Shown: one piece after another, positions 37,824 through 46,010 of the stretch
Numbering within the stretch: the first letter of the stretch is position 1
Layout of the letters: the number at the start of each line of letters is the position of its first letter
Source of the DNA: Flavobacterium lacus
GTDB lineage: Bacteria > Bacteroidota > Bacteroidia > Flavobacteriales > Flavobacteriaceae
Direction: 5' to 3'
Assembly: GCF_003268815.1 (NCBI RefSeq)
Contig: NZ_QLSV01000001.1
Location: forward strand, 62,001-126,000
DNA: 64,000 bases
Notes under the pieces: generated by a model
Databases searched by the model: none
What the model saw: the letters and a program-made list of their open reading frames with translations, nothing else
Told to the model about the DNA's origin: nothing
Made by a program: the position numbers and the translations under genes

Positions 37824-40202
37824 ATGCCTTTTAATAAAATCAGTTTTCCGATAATTCTACTATTATCAGGAATTTTGACACTTTCCGCTCAGGAAAAATT
37901 CACCATTAGCGGAACGATTTCCGACCAAAAAAGCAATGAATCGCTTTATGGTGTAAATATCATTGTAACGGACACAAAAACAGGTGCAACAACCAACGAA
38001 TACGGATTTTACTCCATTTCCCTTACAAAAGGAACGTATTTAATTCAAATTAGTTACGTTGGTTTTCAAACCATTGAAGAAACAATAATTTTGGATAAAA
38101 ACATTCGAAAAAACTTTTCATTATTCGAATCGAGTCAGCAATTAAGCGAAGTCATTTTAACCGAACGAAAAGCCAAAGCTGAAATTCGTAAACCAGAAAT
38201 GAGCGTCAACAAACTCTCTATTCAGGAAATCAAAGAAATGCCTGTTTTATTGGGTGAAGTGGATATCATAAAATCGTTGCTGACTTTACCGGGTGTCACC
38301 AGTGCAGGCGAAGGTCAGTCCGGGTTCAACGTTCGTGGTGGTGGAGCCGATCAAAATTTGATTTTATTAGACGAAGCTACCATCTATAATTCTTCCCATT
38401 TATTTGGTTTGTTTTCGGTGTTTAATCCTGATGCGATTAAAGATTTAAAATTGTATAAAGGTGGAATTCCGGCTCGTTATGGCGGAAGATTATCCTCTGT
38501 TTTAGATATTTATCAAAAAGAAGGAAACAGTAAAGAATATCACGTGAATGGTGGAATCGGAATTATTTCCAGTCGATTATTAGCCGAAGGCCCGATTGTA
38601 AAAGATCGTGGTTCATTTCTGGTTGCCGGAAGAGGTTCGTATGCTCACTTATTTTTAAAACTGACCGACAACAACAACTCGGCTTATTTTTATGATTTGA
38701 ATACAAAATTGAGTTATAAAATTAACGATAATAATAACGTTTATTTTTCCGGTTATTTTGGTCGTGACGTCTTTAGTTTGAATAATGCTTTTGTGAATAC
38801 ATATGGAAATGCGGTGTTGAATTTACGTTGGAATCATTTGTTTTCTGATAAATTATTCAGCAATATGTCTTTTATTTATTCTGATTATTACTATGGTTTG
38901 GAATTGGATTTTGTTGGATTTGAATGGAATAGCGGAATCAAAAATTACAACTTTAAATATGATTTCAAACATTATTTAAGTGATAAATTGAAATTAACCT
39001 ATGGATTGAATACGATTTACTATGATTTTAATCCGGGTAAAATTGAACCAAGCCGTCCGGATTCCGGTATTAATGAAGATCAATTAGACAGAAAATATGC
39101 ACTTGAATCAGCGGTTTATGTTGATGCAGAACATCAATTATCTGAAAAAATAACCGTTTCCTATGGTTTTCGATTCAGTAACTTTTTACGTTTAGGTAAT
39201 CAGACATTGAATGTGTATGAAAACAATCAAGCGGTCAATTTTAATGCTGATTTTCAAGTCTATGAAAGTGCTACGCCAATTGGAACAATTTCCTACGGAA
39301 AAAATGAAACCATCGCCAGTTTCAACAATATCGAACCACGTTTTTCTGTTTCATATGCATTAAATGACAATCAATCCATTAAAGCTAGTTACAACCGAAT
39401 GAGTCAGTATTTGCATCTGATTTCAAACACACAATCACCTACTCCATTGGATGTTTGGGCTCCAAGCGATAATTTTTTGAAACCGCAATTGTTAGATCAA
39501 TATGCCATTGGTTATTTTCAGAATTTTAAAGATGATGAATATTCATTGGAAGTAGAAACGTACTATAAAAATATCAAAAACCGAGTAGATTATATTGATG
39601 GAGCGAATTTAATTGCCAATGAAGCCATTGAAAGAGTCGTTTTAAACGGACGAGGACGAGCCTACGGAATGGAAATTTTATTCCGAAAAAATGCAGGTCG
39701 TTTCAACGGTTGGTTATCCTATACATTAGCCAGAACCGAACAACAAGTGGTGGGAAGAACACCGGAAGAAGTGGGAATCAATAATGGAAATTGGTACAAA
39801 ACCGGCTTTGATAAACTCAACGATATTTCAGTAGTTGGAAATTATAAATTAAATGAAAAATGGCGTTTTGGAGCTAATTTTTCTCTACAAACCGGCCAAC
39901 CGGTCACTTTTCCAAATGGTCAATATGAATACTTAGGAATCACGGTTCCAAGTTTTAATAATCGAAACGCAGACCGATTGCCAACCTATCATCGTTTGGA
40001 TATTTCTGCCACCTTAACACCAAATAAAAATAAAGACAGAAAGTGGGATGCCGAATGGGTTTTTGGGTTTTATAATATTTACAATCGTCAAAATGCGGCT
40101 TCCATTACGTTTCGTCAAAACGATGAAACGGCAAGAAATGAAGCAGTTCGATTATCTATATTCGGAATTGTTCCGAGTGTAACGTATAATTTTAAATTTT
40201 AA
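37824..40202 (+). CDS. TonB-dependent receptor with carboxypeptidase-regulatory-like domain
   Basis: A 792-aa outer-membrane receptor (start MPFNKISFP). After a signal peptide ending near LSA comes a carboxypeptidase-regulatory-like domain (FTISGTISDQKSNESLYGVN) and the plug (LLTLPGVTSAGEGQSGFNVRGGGADQNLILLD). A 22-stranded barrel ends in NFKF. An upstream in-frame start at 37770 would add 18 residues before the signal and is less likely. It is followed after 3 nt by a DUF4249 lipoprotein gene, the usual Bacteroidota pairing. The substrate is unknown. Confidence 0.92.
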   Translation: MPFNKISFPIILLLSGILTLSAQEKFTISGTISDQKSNESLYGVNIIVTDTKTGATTNEYGFYSISLTKGTYLIQISYVGFQTIEETIILDKNIRKNFSLFESSQQLSEVILTERKAKAEIRKPEMSVNKLSIQEIKEMPVLLGEVDIIKSLLTLPGVTSAGEGQSGFNVRGGGADQNLILLDEATIYNSSHLFGLFSVFNPDAIKDLKLYKGGIPARYGGRLSSVLDIYQKEGNSKEYHVNGGIGIISSRLLAEGPIVKDRGSFLVAGRGSYAHLFLKLTDNNNSAYFYDLNTKLSYKINDNNNVYFSGYFGRDVFSLNNAFVNTYGNAVLNLRWNHLFSDKLFSNMSFIYSDYYYGLELDFVGFEWNSGIKNYNFKYDFKHYLSDKLKLTYGLNTIYYDFNPGKIEPSRPDSGINEDQLDRKYALESAVYVDAEHQLSEKITVSYGFRFSNFLRLGNQTLNVYENNQAVNFNADFQVYESATPIGTISYGKNETIASFNNIEPRFSVSYALNDNQSIKASYNRMSQYLHLISNTQSPTPLDVWAPSDNFLKPQLLDQYAIGYFQNFKDDEYSLEVETYYKNIKNRVDYIDGANLIANEAIERVVLNGRGRAYGMEILFRKNAGRFNGWLSYTLARTEQQVVGRTPEEVGINNGNWYKTGFDKLNDISVVGNYKLNEKWRFGANFSLQTGQPVTFPNGQYEYLGITVPSFNNRNADRLPTYHRLDISATLTPNKNKDRKWDAEWVFGFYNIYNRQNAASITFRQNDETARNEAVRLSIFGIVPSVTYNFKF

Positions 40203-40205
40203 AAA

Positions 40206-41027
40206 ATGAAACTTTTTAAATATAGTGTGCTCCTATTCATTGTAATCATAACAGTTGGATGTGAAGAAGTTATCGATGTTAATTTGAATACAGCACCACC
40301 AAGGTTGGTGATTGAGGCTTCTATTAATTGGGTGAGAGGAACACAGGGAAATAGTCAAGCGATAAAATTATCAACCACTGCCGGTTATTTTGCCGAGGGT
40401 GTTCCACCCGTTACAGGTGCAAGTGTAACCATCACCAATAGTCAAGGAACGGTTTTTAATTTTGCGGAAATTGATCAACCGGGTTTGTATATTTGTACTG
40501 ATTTTGTGCCGGTTGTGAATGAAAATTATACGCTGGTAGTTGTTTCAAACGGTGAAACCTATACTGCAACCGAAAGATTGCTGGCTACTCCTGAAATCAC
40601 AAGAGTCGAACAACGCAGTGATGCCGGCATTTTGGGAGATGCCATCGAAGTAAAGTTCTTTTTTGATGATATTCCAAACGAAACTAATTTTTACTTCTTA
40701 GGTATTATTGACCCCTACAAAGTAATTCCTGAATATGGTGTTCTTGAAGATCGTTTTTTTGAAAATAACGAGATGTTCGGTTTGTATTTTAGTGACGAAT
40801 TTGTTCCGGGTGATACCATCACTTTCACTATGAGTGGTGTATCACAACAGTATTTTAATTACATGAATATTTTGTTGGCACAAGCAGGAACAAACAGTGG
40901 AGGACCATTTAGTACACCAAATTCAACTGTTCGCGGTAATATAATCAATCAAACTAATTTTGATAATTTTGCATTGGGGTATTTTAGGTTGAGTCAGACC
41001 GAGATTAATGAATATGTTATACAATAA
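40206..41027 (+). CDS. DUF4249 lipoprotein, partner of the TonB receptor
   Basis: A 273-aa lipoprotein (lipobox TVGC, Cys19; then EEVIDVNL). Beta-rich, with the family's IEASIN, GASVTITNSQGTVFNF and PGLYIC segments. DUF4249 proteins are encoded next to carboxypeptidase-regulatory TonB receptors and probably sit on the outer face as substrate-capture partners; this role is inferred. It starts 3 nt after the receptor stop. Confidence 0.87.
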   Translation: MKLFKYSVLLFIVIITVGCEEVIDVNLNTAPPRLVIEASINWVRGTQGNSQAIKLSTTAGYFAEGVPPVTGASVTITNSQGTVFNFAEIDQPGLYICTDFVPVVNENYTLVVVSNGETYTATERLLATPEITRVEQRSDAGILGDAIEVKFFFDDIPNETNFYFLGIIDPYKVIPEYGVLEDRFFENNEMFGLYFSDEFVPGDTITFTMSGVSQQYFNYMNILLAQAGTNSGGPFSTPNSTVRGNIINQTNFDNFALGYFRLSQTEINEYVIQ

Positions 41028-41187
41028 CAATTGTAAATAAATTGAATGATTTTTTTGGAACACCGATTTTAAAAATTTAAATAATTAATAAAATTAGATT
41101 TAAGAATTTTAAAAAAAATAGGTTTTTAAGATTTTAAAATTTCTAAAATCTGTGTTCTTCCTGCTACATTATTCAAGAGAAAAAATT

Positions 41188-41850
41188 ATGTCATCACACC
41201 ACATCATCAAAGACGACCAGGAACCAGCCTTAATCATAGCCAATGGAGCCGCTTGTAATCAAGAGCTTTTGGGTCAATTATTAGAATGGTCGCCGTTGGT
41301 TATTGTCTTAGATTCCGCTATTAGTCGAGTGTTGGAACTTGGCATTAAAGTAGATGTTTTGCTAGGTGATTTTGATCGAGACTTTGATCCTAATTATTAT
41401 AGAGAAATTCAGTACCCGCTGGAAATTGTAAACACACCGGATCAAAATAAAACCGATTTAGAAAAAGCCTTTGATTATTTAATTGAACGAAATATTCCTG
41501 CGGTAAATGTGGTTTGGGCAACCGGAAAAAGAGCCGATCATACCATTACTAATATCACTTCCGTTGTTAAATTTAGTGAAAAATTAAAAATTGTTTTGTT
41601 TGACGATCATTCCAAAATCTTTCATTTACCCAGAAAATACGAAAAATGGTATCCGAAAAATACAGTCATTTCGCTAATTCCAATTGGAGCTGTTCATGGC
41701 ATTCATTCCCAGAATTTATTTTATCCGTTGCAAAACGATTCGTTGCAAATTGGTTATCGAAGCGGGAGCAGTAATCATGTTGCCGAAGACGGAATTGTGA
41801 TTATTGAACACCTAGAAGGCGATTTAATTTTGATGGAATGTTGGGATTAA
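41188..41850 (+). CDS. Thiamine pyrophosphokinase
   Basis: A 220-aa enzyme that transfers pyrophosphate from ATP to thiamine. Motifs are VIVLDSAISRVLELGIKVD, LLGDFDRDF, the acidic/Lys segment TPDQNKTDLEKAFDYL, GKRADHTITNI and the C-terminal SGSSNHV. Start ATG 41188 gives MSSHHIIKDDQEPALIIANG; an extension to 41152 lies in AT-rich repeat DNA. rlmF follows after 53 nt. Confidence 0.87.
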   Translation: MSSHHIIKDDQEPALIIANGAACNQELLGQLLEWSPLVIVLDSAISRVLELGIKVDVLLGDFDRDFDPNYYREIQYPLEIVNTPDQNKTDLEKAFDYLIERNIPAVNVVWATGKRADHTITNITSVVKFSEKLKIVLFDDHSKIFHLPRKYEKWYPKNTVISLIPIGAVHGIHSQNLFYPLQNDSLQIGYRSGSSNHVAEDGIVIIEHLEGDLILMECWD

Positions 41851-41903
41851 AAGCTTTTAATCAATAAAAATTCTGTAAATTTATATTTTACACAAATCAT
41901 ACT

Positions 41904-42857
41904 TTGAAAAATAATACCAACTCAGAAAAGTCATCATTACATCCTCGCAATAAGCATCGTTCTCGTTATGATTTTGAAGTTTTACTAATTAAAACTCCTG
42001 AATTAAAACCGTTTATTTATAGTAACGAATATGAAATCGAAACCATCGATTTCAGTAATCCGATGGCAGTTAAAACACTGAACAAATCCTTATTAAAAAC
42101 CTATTACGGAATTTTAGACTGGGATTTACCCGAAGATTATCTTTGTCCGCCCATTCCTGGTAGAGCCGATTACATTCATCATATTGCCGATTTATTGGCT
42201 GAAGTCAATCAGCAAATTATCCCAAACGGAAATAATATTATGGGTTTGGATATTGGGGTTGGTGCCAATTGCATCTACCCTATTTTAGGAAATGCCGAAT
42301 ATGACTGGAGTTTCGTTGCCACCGATATCGATGCTAATGCTCTCGAAAATTGTGTGTCAATTATTGAAAAAAATCCACATTTAACCGATGTCATCAGCTT
42401 GCAACAACAAATGGATTCCCGATTTATTTTTAAAGACATTATTCAACCCGAAGATAAATTTGCGTTTACCATTTGCAATCCTCCTTTTCACGATTCCAAA
42501 GAAGAAGCTGCCAAAAGTGCTGCTCGAAAAGTTTCTAATTTAACCAATCAAAAAACGACCAATCCGATACTAAATTTCGGCGGACAAAACAACGAACTTT
42601 GGTGCGAAGGAGGCGAACTTGCTTTTATCACCCAAATGATTTACGAAAGTGTTAAATATCCCAAACAATGTTTTTGGTTTACCACGTTAGTTTCTAAAAA
42701 AGACCATTTAAAAAGCATTTATAAAACACTCAATAAAGTGGAAGCTTCTAACATCAAAACCATTGAAATGAACCAAGGCCAAAAAATCAGTCGTTTAGTT
42801 GCTTGGACATTTTTAAGCGAAAATCAACAAAAAGATTGGAAGTTTTCTGTTGAATAA
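41904..42857 (+). CDS. rlmF: 23S rRNA (adenine1618-N6)-methyltransferase
   Basis: A 317-aa SAM-dependent methyltransferase. The N-terminal HPRNKHRSRYDFEVLL, the SAM site MGLDIGVGANCIYP and the catalytic NPPF (ICNPPFHDS) match RlmF. The start appears to be TTG at 41904: it gives MKNNTNSEKSSLHPRNKH, and no ATG occurs in frame until well inside the conserved core. Non-ATG start decided by homology. Confidence 0.92.
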   Translation: MKNNTNSEKSSLHPRNKHRSRYDFEVLLIKTPELKPFIYSNEYEIETIDFSNPMAVKTLNKSLLKTYYGILDWDLPEDYLCPPIPGRADYIHHIADLLAEVNQQIIPNGNNIMGLDIGVGANCIYPILGNAEYDWSFVATDIDANALENCVSIIEKNPHLTDVISLQQQMDSRFIFKDIIQPEDKFAFTICNPPFHDSKEEAAKSAARKVSNLTNQKTTNPILNFGGQNNELWCEGGELAFITQMIYESVKYPKQCFWFTTLVSKKDHLKSIYKTLNKVEASNIKTIEMNQGQKISRLVAWTFLSENQQKDWKFSVE

Positions 42858-42875
42858 ATCGCATTGTTTTTTTCG

Positions 42876-42883
42876 TAACTTTG
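42876..42883 (+). promoter_or_regulatory. -7 box for the antitoxin-like gene
   Basis: TAACTTTG, perfect match, 16 nt before ATG 42900. AGAGAGG just before the ATG is a rare Shine-Dalgarno-like stretch. Confidence 0.5.
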
Positions 42884-42899
42884 TAAAAAGAGAGGAAAT

Positions 42900-43130
42900 A
42901 TGAAAACAGCTGAATTAAAAAATATTTTGATTTCCCACATCAATCAAATTGATGATGAATCTTATTTAAATGCATTGAGAACGATTATTGAAAGTAAATC
43001 AAACTTTTCCAATAGTTACCTTGAAGAATATAATAATGAGCTTCTAATTGCTGAAGAAGAAATTGAAAAAGGAAATTATTTTTCTCATCAAGAAGTGAAA
43101 GATAAAATGGAGCAATGGAAAAAAAACTAA
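42900..43130 (+). CDS. Antitoxin-like small protein without a toxin partner
   Basis: A 76-aa charged helical protein. MKTAELKNILISHINQIDDESYLNALRTIIESK and HQEVKDKMEQWKKN resemble the antitoxin half of RelB/ParE-type modules of Flavobacteriia, which is usually followed by a RelE/ParE toxin gene. No toxin frame follows: the next 50 nt run into a minisatellite and the uvrB 5' fragment. It may be an orphan antitoxin whose partner was lost when the adjacent DNA changed. Confidence 0.55.
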   Translation: MKTAELKNILISHINQIDDESYLNALRTIIESKSNFSNSYLEEYNNELLIAEEEIEKGNYFSHQEVKDKMEQWKKN

Positions 43131-43149
43131 AAATTAAAAAGAAATAAAT

Positions 43150-43180
43150 CTCAGCAACTCAGTAACTCAGCTCCTCAAAA
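43150..43180. repeat. 8-bp minisatellite abutting the uvrB 5' fragment
   Basis: CTCAGCAA, CTCAGTAA, CTCAGCTC, CTCAAAA end exactly at the base before the ATG of the uvrB fragment. Confidence 0.7.
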
Positions 43181-43210
43181 ATGAAATTCCAAGTCATCTC
43201 AGATTATATA
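43181..43210 (+). pseudogene. 5'-end fragment of uvrB
   Basis: ATG plus codons reading KFQVISDYI. Bases 43182-43206 are identical (25 of 25) to 46012-46036 inside the start of the intact uvrB. The frame then diverges and stops at 43243. This is the start of a uvrB copy cut off by the DNA that carries the HD/GHKL gene. Confidence 0.85.
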
Positions 43211-43320
43211 ACTAATGAAAAATCAATTAAGAATTTTTATTAGATATTTAATTTATGTAATATAATATCACCGATAATTGCAAAATAACTATATTGCAGT
43301 TGACTAAATTAAAAGTAATT

Positions 43321-46008
43321 ATGACAAGTTTAGAAAAAAAACTTAAAGAATTAAATCCAAATTTGTTTGGAAAATTAAACGAAACAAAAGAAGCTGTAAA
43401 ATTACTTTTAAATCAATATATTAAAAATTTTCCTGATTACACAGATCATTCTATTCATCATACAAATGCCGTTTATGAAATTGTTAGTGAAGTATTAACT
43501 AATGATGAAATTGATAATTTAAATGATGATGAAATTTATATTCTCTCAATGTCGAGTTATTTACACGATATTGGTATGTGCATTCCTGAAGATAAAATTA
43601 AGGAAATAGCAGATACTGAAGAACTAGTCAAAGAAAGAGAATTACATCCTAATGTAAGCAGAGAAAAATATCTTCGTGACATTCATCATACATTAAGTAG
43701 AAAATTTATATTGGAAGAATGGGAATTACTTAAAATTCCTTCCGAAAAATATGCAGAAGCTATTGGACTTGTTTCAGAAGGGCATCGAGTTGTTGATATT
43801 GGTAATCCAGAAATATATAAGCCAAAATTTAGTGTTAAAAATGGAAGAGAGTTCGTTTGTTTACCCTATTTATCAGCAGTTTTAAGGATAGCGGATGAAC
43901 TTGACATTACAAATATTAGAACTCCTAGTTTACTCACTAAGTATTATATGCCTGATAATGAAAAAAGTATAGTTGAATGGAATAAACATATTGCAAACAC
44001 ATTAAGATTCATATCTGAAAATTATGTTGAATTTGAAGTAAAGTGTTCTAATCATAGTATGTTAGCAGCACTTGAAGACCAATTTAATAAAATTGGAAAC
44101 GTAATTAATTATTGTCAAAAAGTAATTAAGAATATTAGTAATACTGAAAATAGAAAATTTTCTTTAAGATTGGAACAAGTAAGACCAAAAATTACTTATG
44201 TTGATTTTGATCCAAAAGGTATAAAGTATTCTTTTGATGTTGACAATGTGATTAATGCGTTTGTTGGAGAAAATCTATATAACGATAAATTGACTTCATT
44301 GAGAGAATTAATACAAAATTCAATAGATACTTGTCGTTATAAAAAAGTTTTAAACCCAGATTACATTCCTGAAATTAAACTAACCATAAATAAAGAGTCA
44401 ATAAAAATTGAAGATAATGGTTTAGGAATGGATGAATTTATAATAAAAAATTTTTTTGGAAAATTGTGTAGTAGTTTTTACCAGCAAGAAAGTATAAAAA
44501 AAGATTATGATGCAATAGGGCAATTTGGAGTTGGTGTTTTTTCTTATTTTTTAATGGCTGACTACATTGACATTGAAACTAAGACAGAGAAAGAAAGTAC
44601 CTTACATTTTAGATTAGATAAAGATCCAAAAAACTATTTCCATTTTTTTAAAACCTCAGAAAGAAATGTTACTGGAACTTCAATAACATTAAATTTAAAA
44701 GAAGAATATATAAATTATAATGAAAATGATTTTATTGAATACATAAAAGATAAATTCAGGTATATTGAATTTCCAATTTCTGTAATATCTAAAAATGGAA
44801 CTTTTATATTAAATTCTGAAGATTTCGAAGATAAAAATTTAAAAGAGAAGTTAATAGAATCTCTTATGCATCAACATAAATCATTATCCAATGAAATAGA
44901 AATATTCACTCATAATTTTTCAAATGAAAATTATGAAGGTTCCATCTCATTTGTTTATTTAAAAAATTTGTATTTTCAAAAAATTGGATATTTACTAAAA
45001 GACGATTCTTTTAAATTCAAAAATGAAAATAATAAATACAATCATAATAAAAGTATTTTTAATATTTGCCAAAAAGGAGTTTTAATTAATAAAGGAAGTG
45101 AATACTCTATAATATCAGATACTTATTGTAATTTAAATTTAAAACAAAAGATAGACATTCAAATTAACAGAAATAATTTTTCAAATGAATCAATAATTAA
45201 TGAAATAATTTATGATATAATGTCGGAATTATTAATTAATTTTTTTGGGAAATTAATTAATGAATATAGTCCTATAGAATTATCTAGAATCACTTTTAAT
45301 TTTATACATCAAAACAGAATAAAATTAGAAAAATCAATTTATCCAAAATTATTTTTAACAATTAATGATGAAAATAATTATTACAAATATTTAAGTTTTG
45401 AAGAATTTTTAAAAAAAGATTTCAAATCAATCATGATTAGTTTAAATAAAGTTCATACAGATTTTTTAAATTCAAAAATTGAAAATAAACTAGTGATTGA
45501 GTTTTATGATGATAATCCTAATTATCGTTATAGAACCATTGATTTGGATTTTACTTTTTATGAAGAAAATAACTACGCTCAAATATTAATTAAAAGTGAT
45601 GATTTTTATTATTTAGAGTTATCTAAAGAACTTTCAATCCCAAAAAAAATGGAATTTATGCGAAATGGCACAATTTTCATTAACACAAAAAATATTAATA
45701 CAGTAATAATAGATAAATATACAGCTATAAATACATATTCTACCGAATACAAATTTGAATATGAGGATTATGATATTAATTTTAACCATCCTTTCGTTAA
45801 AGAAATTTTCGCATACAAAGAAAAAAATATAAACCAGAAAGCAAGACAAATAATTATTGAAATATTTGGACTCTTATCAGGTATATATTATGGTGACTCA
45901 TTCAATGATGAAATGATAAAATTAGATGTACTTCAAAAAGAATTAAAAAGTAATTTAGTAATAAATCATGAATTAACTAAGGACGATTTTCCTTCAGAAT
46001 TATTTTAA
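43321..46008 (+). CDS. HD-domain / GHKL (Hsp90-like) ATPase protein, accessory gene
   Basis: An 895-aa protein. The N-terminal part has HD-phosphohydrolase marks: HSIHHTNAV, SYLHDIGM (about 79-86), SEGHRVVD and RIADELD. From about residue 325 a GHKL ATPase follows: N box LRELIQNSID, G1 IEDNGLGMD (about 364), G2 IGQFGVGVFSYF (about 399), then TGTSITLNL. The rest is an AT-rich-coded C-terminal region without a known domain. Codons are strongly AT-biased (many ATA, AAT), unlike uvrB 2 nt downstream. HD plus Hsp90-like fusions occur among prokaryotic conflict systems; a defence role is inferred. ATG 43321 is chosen over an upstream TTG. Confidence 0.85.
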   Translation: MTSLEKKLKELNPNLFGKLNETKEAVKLLLNQYIKNFPDYTDHSIHHTNAVYEIVSEVLTNDEIDNLNDDEIYILSMSSYLHDIGMCIPEDKIKEIADTEELVKERELHPNVSREKYLRDIHHTLSRKFILEEWELLKIPSEKYAEAIGLVSEGHRVVDIGNPEIYKPKFSVKNGREFVCLPYLSAVLRIADELDITNIRTPSLLTKYYMPDNEKSIVEWNKHIANTLRFISENYVEFEVKCSNHSMLAALEDQFNKIGNVINYCQKVIKNISNTENRKFSLRLEQVRPKITYVDFDPKGIKYSFDVDNVINAFVGENLYNDKLTSLRELIQNSIDTCRYKKVLNPDYIPEIKLTINKESIKIEDNGLGMDEFIIKNFFGKLCSSFYQQESIKKDYDAIGQFGVGVFSYFLMADYIDIETKTEKESTLHFRLDKDPKNYFHFFKTSERNVTGTSITLNLKEEYINYNENDFIEYIKDKFRYIEFPISVISKNGTFILNSEDFEDKNLKEKLIESLMHQHKSLSNEIEIFTHNFSNENYEGSISFVYLKNLYFQKIGYLLKDDSFKFKNENNKYNHNKSIFNICQKGVLINKGSEYSIISDTYCNLNLKQKIDIQINRNNFSNESIINEIIYDIMSELLINFFGKLINEYSPIELSRITFNFIHQNRIKLEKSIYPKLFLTINDENNYYKYLSFEEFLKKDFKSIMISLNKVHTDFLNSKIENKLVIEFYDDNPNYRYRTIDLDFTFYEENNYAQILIKSDDFYYLELSKELSIPKKMEFMRNGTIFINTKNINTVIIDKYTAINTYSTEYKFEYEDYDINFNHPFVKEIFAYKEKNINQKARQIIIEIFGLLSGIYYGDSFNDEMIKLDVLQKELKSNLVINHELTKDDFPSELF

Positions 46009-46010
46009 TA

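Noticed and set aside
43294..43320. Upstream TTG start for the HD/GHKL gene
   Set aside because: The ATG at 43321 gives a natural N terminus and nothing supports the nine extra residues.
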